NCBI RefSeq assembly: GCF_001654855.1
Contig: NZ_LXEN01000098.1
Coordinates: forward strand, 1 to 48,328
Direction of reading: 5' to 3'
Source: Proteus myxofaciens ATCC 19692
Lineage (GTDB): Bacteria; Pseudomonadota; Gammaproteobacteria; Enterobacterales; Enterobacteriaceae
DNA: 48,328 nucleotides
The position numbers were made by a program, and so were the translations under genes. Positions within the stretch are counted from its first letter, which is position 1, and every line of letters begins with the position of its first letter. Below, one piece after another: positions 45,469 to 48,328 of this stretch. A model generated the notes under the pieces. That model was not told where the DNA came from. It did no database searches and saw nothing but the letters and a program-made list of their open reading frames with translations.

Positions 45469-47844
45469 TTAATGAGATGAAGATTTTAATTTTACGCTTA
45501 ACAATCGCACTGCATTTGCTGTGACTAATGCGGTAGCGCCTGAATCAGCAAGTACAGCAACCCAAAGACCTGTTATACCTAATAAACTCGTCACAAGAAA
45601 AACGGCTTTTAAACCAAGCGCTATAGTAATATTTTCACGAATAATTTTACGTGTTGCGCGAGATAGCTGAATAATTTCAGGTAACCCAGTTAATCGGTTA
45701 TGAGTTAATGCGGCATCTGCGGTTTCAAGTGCGACATCAGTACCACTGCCCATTGCAACACCAATTGTGGCGGCTTTCATTGCTGGTGCATCATTAATAC
45801 CATCACCTACCATCATTGTATTATGTGTTTTACTGATTTCCATTACAGAGGTGACTTTATCTTCTGGTAATAGCCCTGCTCTAAAGTCCATACCTAATTG
45901 TTGCGCAATAGCCGCTGCAGCTCTTGGATTATCACCGGTTAGCATTACGGCGTTGATATTCATTGATTTCAATAATTTCATTGATTCAATGGCATCGCTA
46001 CGTAATGTATCTTGCATAGCGATAACACCGATTAATTGACGGTCTCTCAATACCACAACAACAGTTTTACCTTCATTTTCAAGACGGGCTACTTGCTGTT
46101 GCCACTGTGATGAAAGGGCGATAACTTCAGTTAGTTGAGATGGTGCGCTAACTAGAATATGCTGCTGATTCAAATATCCCTCAATACCTTTACCTGCTAA
46201 TGCTTTACGATCTTGAGCTTCTACAATAACTAGTCCATTTTCTTGTGCTTTATTAACAATTGCTTTTGCTAAAGGATGGTGAGATCCAACTTCAGCACTT
46301 GCTGCAACAGCCAGTACTTCTTTTTCATTAAATTCAGTTTCTGCGATGATATCAGTAACCTGCGGCTTACCTTCTGTTAAAGTCCCCGTTTTATCTAAAG
46401 CAACAGTATTGACGGTACCGAGTTGCTCTAAAGCGGCACCGCCTTTAATAAGAGCGCCCCGTTTTGTCGCAGCGGCTAAAGCAGAAGTAATTGCAGCAGG
46501 GGTTGAGATAACTAATGCACAAGGACAACCAATTAATAACAAAGTTAAACCGCGATAAATCCAAGTATCCCAAGATTGAGCAAAAAGAAGCGGTGGCACA
46601 ATAATCACGAGTGCCGCAAATAGCATAATAAACGGCGTATAATAACGGCTAAAGCGGTCAATAAAACGTTCAATTGGTGCTCTGCGTTCTTCTGCTTCTT
46701 CTATTAGCTGTAAAATACGATCAATTGCATTTTGGCCTTGCTCAGAAACTACTTTCATCTGTACTGAGCGATCAACCGATAAACAACCCGCCGCCACTTT
46801 CTCGCCTTGTAAACGCTCTACAGGAACAGATTCCCCTGTCAATGCACTTTCGTCGAAACTGGCAAAATCATTGATAAGCTCAGCATCAGTTGGTAAACGT
46901 GCACCAGGTGCTATTTCTATAATATCACCAGGGCGTAATTGTGAAACTGAAACGGTTTGTTTTTGACCATTTCTGATAAGTGTCGCTTCTTCAGGTACCA
47001 ACGCCATTAACGCGCTAACACCACGGCGAGCACGACCCGCAGCATAAGACTCTAGCATCTCACCAATCATAAACAGCAAGATAACCATGGCGGCTTCTTC
47101 TGTTGCATTAATAAATAATGCACCGATAGCGGCGACACTCATTAATGTTTCAATGGCAAATGGTGTACCACTACGAATAAGTTTGAGTGATTTTTTAACA
47201 ATAGGAAATAGACCAATCAGTGTTGTTGCAATAAAAGCAACACGACCAGCTTGAGGGTCTATAAACTCAACACCCCAACTTATCGCCATCAAAATCGCTA
47301 AAATAAAGACTAGTGAACTCTCTTTTAGCCAATTTTGCTTTTCGGGTTTTTGCGCATCAGGTGATGATAGATCGAAAAGAGAATAGCCTGCGCTATTAAT
47401 GGCGGTAATAACTTCAGCTCGTAAATCACTATCAGCATCTACAACGAGTTTCTCTGTGGCAAATAGGACTTTAGCTTGTTTTACGCCAGGTACTTTTAAT
47501 GCTGCTGTTTCTACTTTTTTAGCACAGCTAGGGCAATCCATACCTTGTACTTTCCAACTAAAGCGCTGTTGAGCTAATTTTTCAGGTTCAGTATTAACAA
47601 TTTCAATATTGCTATCACAACAATCATGTTCACCATGGTCGTGGTGATGACCTTCGTGATTATGAGAATGATGATGCTCGTCTTCAGATTCAGGGTCACC
47701 TTTATCTATTTTGGTTTGAGGATGATCATCATTAGTATGTGAGTGCATACTATTGGTATTTTTATTGTTAGAGACGCATTGAGAACTTGAGCAACAAGCC
47801 TCTGTATGTTTATGATTATCGTGTTGATGAGCGTGTTTAGTCAT
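45469..47844 (-). CDS. zntA: Zinc/cadmium/lead-exporting P-type ATPase
   Basis: A 791-residue P1B-type ATPase that exports Zn(II), Cd(II) and Pb(II). The first 80 residues are extremely rich in His, Cys and Asp ([20 protein letters not shown]). A heavy-metal-associated domain follows with [10 protein letters not shown] (about 95-160). The transmembrane metal site is CPC in [12 protein letters not shown]; the phosphorylated Asp is in [17 protein letters not shown] and GDGINDAPA complete the ATPase core. The His-rich tail is longer than in E. coli ZntA (732 residues in total there). A MerR-type promoter lies just upstream. Confidence 0.95.
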   Translation of the reverse strand: MTKHAHQHDNHKHTEACCSSSQCVSNNKNTNSMHSHTNDDHPQTKIDKGDPESEDEHHHSHNHEGHHHDHGEHDCCDSNIEIVNTEPEKLAQQRFSWKVQGMDCPSCAKKVETAALKVPGVKQAKVLFATEKLVVDADSDLRAEVITAINSAGYSLFDLSSPDAQKPEKQNWLKESSLVFILAILMAISWGVEFIDPQAGRVAFIATTLIGLFPIVKKSLKLIRSGTPFAIETLMSVAAIGALFINATEEAAMVILLFMIGEMLESYAAGRARRGVSALMALVPEEATLIRNGQKQTVSVSQLRPGDIIEIAPGARLPTDAELINDFASFDESALTGESVPVERLQGEKVAAGCLSVDRSVQMKVVSEQGQNAIDRILQLIEEAEERRAPIERFIDRFSRYYTPFIMLFAALVIIVPPLLFAQSWDTWIYRGLTLLLIGCPCALVISTPAAITSALAAATKRGALIKGGAALEQLGTVNTVALDKTGTLTEGKPQVTDIIAETEFNEKEVLAVAASAEVGSHHPLAKAIVNKAQENGLVIVEAQDRKALAGKGIEGYLNQQHILVSAPSQLTEVIALSSQWQQQVARLENEGKTVVVVLRDRQLIGVIAMQDTLRSDAIESMKLLKSMNINAVMLTGDNPRAAAAIAQQLGMDFRAGLLPEDKVTSVMEISKTHNTMMVGDGINDAPAMKAATIGVAMGSGTDVALETADAALTHNRLTGLPEIIQLSRATRKIIRENITIALGLKAVFLVTSLLGITGLWVAVLADSGATALVTANAVRLLSVKLKSSSH

Positions 47845-47891
47845 AACTAGCTCTCCTTATTCCACAAAGTAAACTCGATTGATTAAGAATT

Positions 47892-47923
47892 ACTTTACAG
47901 CTTGGAGTAGAGTCCAGAGTCAA
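47892..47923 (-). promoter_or_regulatory. ZntR-type promoter of zntA
   Basis: On the minus strand, -35 TTGACT (47923-47918) and -10 TAAAGT (47897-47892) are separated by 20 bp, the over-long spacer typical of MerR-family targets. The spacer holds an imperfect inverted repeat, CTCTGGA and TCCAAG, equivalent to the E. coli ZntR operator. ZntR itself is outside the window. Confidence 0.82.
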
Positions 47924-47987
47924 GGCAAACACCCTAAATTAATTGGCAGAAAGTGCTATTTTGCTATATATCCCGTTATTAGAAAGG

Positions 47988-48018
47988 CCTCTTGCTTTTA
48001 ATGAGTAAAAACAAGAGG
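47988..48018 (-). terminator. yhhN terminator
   Basis: CCTCTTG pairs with CAAGAGG, and the inner arms TTTTA with TAAAA, around a 5-nt loop. A weak T-rich tail follows on the minus strand. It is 8 bp beyond the yhhN stop. Confidence 0.55.
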
Positions 48019-48025
48019 TGAAAAA

Positions 48026-48328
48026 TTACAAGTAAAGCGCTCTAACAATAAAAAAGTGACCTAGGAAATAACAAGCACTAACAAGTCCCTTAGAGGCAGA
48101 AAAAGAAAAACGGAAACGGTTTATAAGCCATATACAGTAAGCAAGTACTAACAAAAATGCACCTACCATGATCGATAAGTTATGATCATTGCTTAAATAA
48201 AAGAATTTCTCACCGGCAATCCAAAACATAATAAAACCTGCCAATAAGGTTATTGAAGTAGGAATGGCTAATTTATCGAGCTTAGTCCATACAATCGCTA
48301 ATACAACAATGGCTGCAATAATGACAAA
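48026..48328 (-). CDS. yhhN: YhhN family membrane protein (partial, runs off the window)
   Basis: The last 100 codons of a membrane protein whose 5' end lies beyond the window edge; the frame is open to base 48328 (FVIIAAIVVLAIVWTKLDK). The visible part has at least three helices and ends SKGLVSACYFLGHFFIVRALYL, as in the YhhN/TMEM86 family, some members of which hydrolyse lysoplasmalogens. Position next to zntA matches the E. coli order yhhN-zntA. An internal start at 48244 (TTG) would give a false 72-residue protein. Enzymatic function is unproven in enterobacteria. Confidence 0.8.
   Translation of the reverse strand, partial: FVIIAAIVVLAIVWTKLDKLAIPTSITLLAGFIMFWIAGEKFFYLSNDHNLSIMVGAFLLVLAYCIWLINRFRFSFSASKGLVSACYFLGHFFIVRALYL

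Noticed and set aside
1-48328. CRISPR array, prophage, insertion sequence or tRNA gene
   Set aside because: No regularly spaced repeats, transposase or integrase frames, or cloverleaf sequences were recognised on reading through; short hairpins are all explained as terminators or operators.

Overview
The window looks like chromosomal DNA of a low-GC member of the Morganellaceae, most likely Proteus or a close relative. The evidence is an AT-rich sequence, enterobacterial proteins that match E. coli counterparts almost end to end (NarGHJI, FrdABCD, FdhF, HydN, GlpT/GlpABC, EptB, ZntA), and conserved gene order such as frdABCD/epmA and tusA-yhhQ next to zntA-yhhN. No rRNA, tRNA, insertion sequence, phage or CRISPR array was seen.

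Layout. 1-1060: eroded remains of a GntR-type regulator and of a biotin-dependent carboxylase. 1118-2570: a PACE-type efflux protein with a divergent LysR regulator. 2567-13514: the nitrate module, with narXL on the minus strand facing narK-narGHJI, which appear to form one compact five-gene operon. 13619-15303: an AT-rich two-gene insert that reads like a toxin and its periplasmic immunity protein (papain/NlpC-P60-like domain plus EF-hand-like repeats, then an exported Sel1/TPR protein). 15384-17078: eptB. 17470-19614: fdhF, with an in-frame UGA selenocysteine codon and a sigma-54 promoter. 19914-23747: an alpha-glucoside PTS permease, a GH4 6-phospho-alpha-glucosidase and an RpiR regulator. 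23765-24655: an orphan 2OG-Fe(II) dioxygenase. 24828-28094: a short FhlA-like sigma-54 activator and a hydN-hypA-hypC operon with its own sigma-54 promoter. 28156-28538: a guanidine-II riboswitch and the guanidinium exporter gene. 28577-29949: an AbiE-type toxin-antitoxin pair. 30238-33545: frdABCD, divergent from epmA across about 0.9 kb of AT-rich DNA. 35581-42664: the glycerol-3-phosphate regulon (glpTQ against glpABC). 42817-43920: gldA. 44136-48328: yhhQ under a preQ1-I riboswitch, tusA, zntA with a MerR-type promoter, and the end of yhhN.

Functionally this is dominated by anaerobic respiration and fermentation. Nitrate (narK/GHJI) and fumarate (frdABCD) are the acceptors. Glycerol-3-phosphate, released by GlpQ, imported by GlpT and oxidised by GlpABC, and formate (FdhF with HydN and Hyp maturation proteins) are the donors. 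The fdhF and hydN promoters share a previously unremarked 16-bp motif, TCGTCA-N4-TGTCGA, placed about 100-110 bp upstream of each sigma-54 element, which ties both to the local FhlA-like activator. The least explained items are the putative toxin/immunity pair after narI, the FhlA homologue that lacks the usual N-terminal sensory half, and the orphan dioxygenase.
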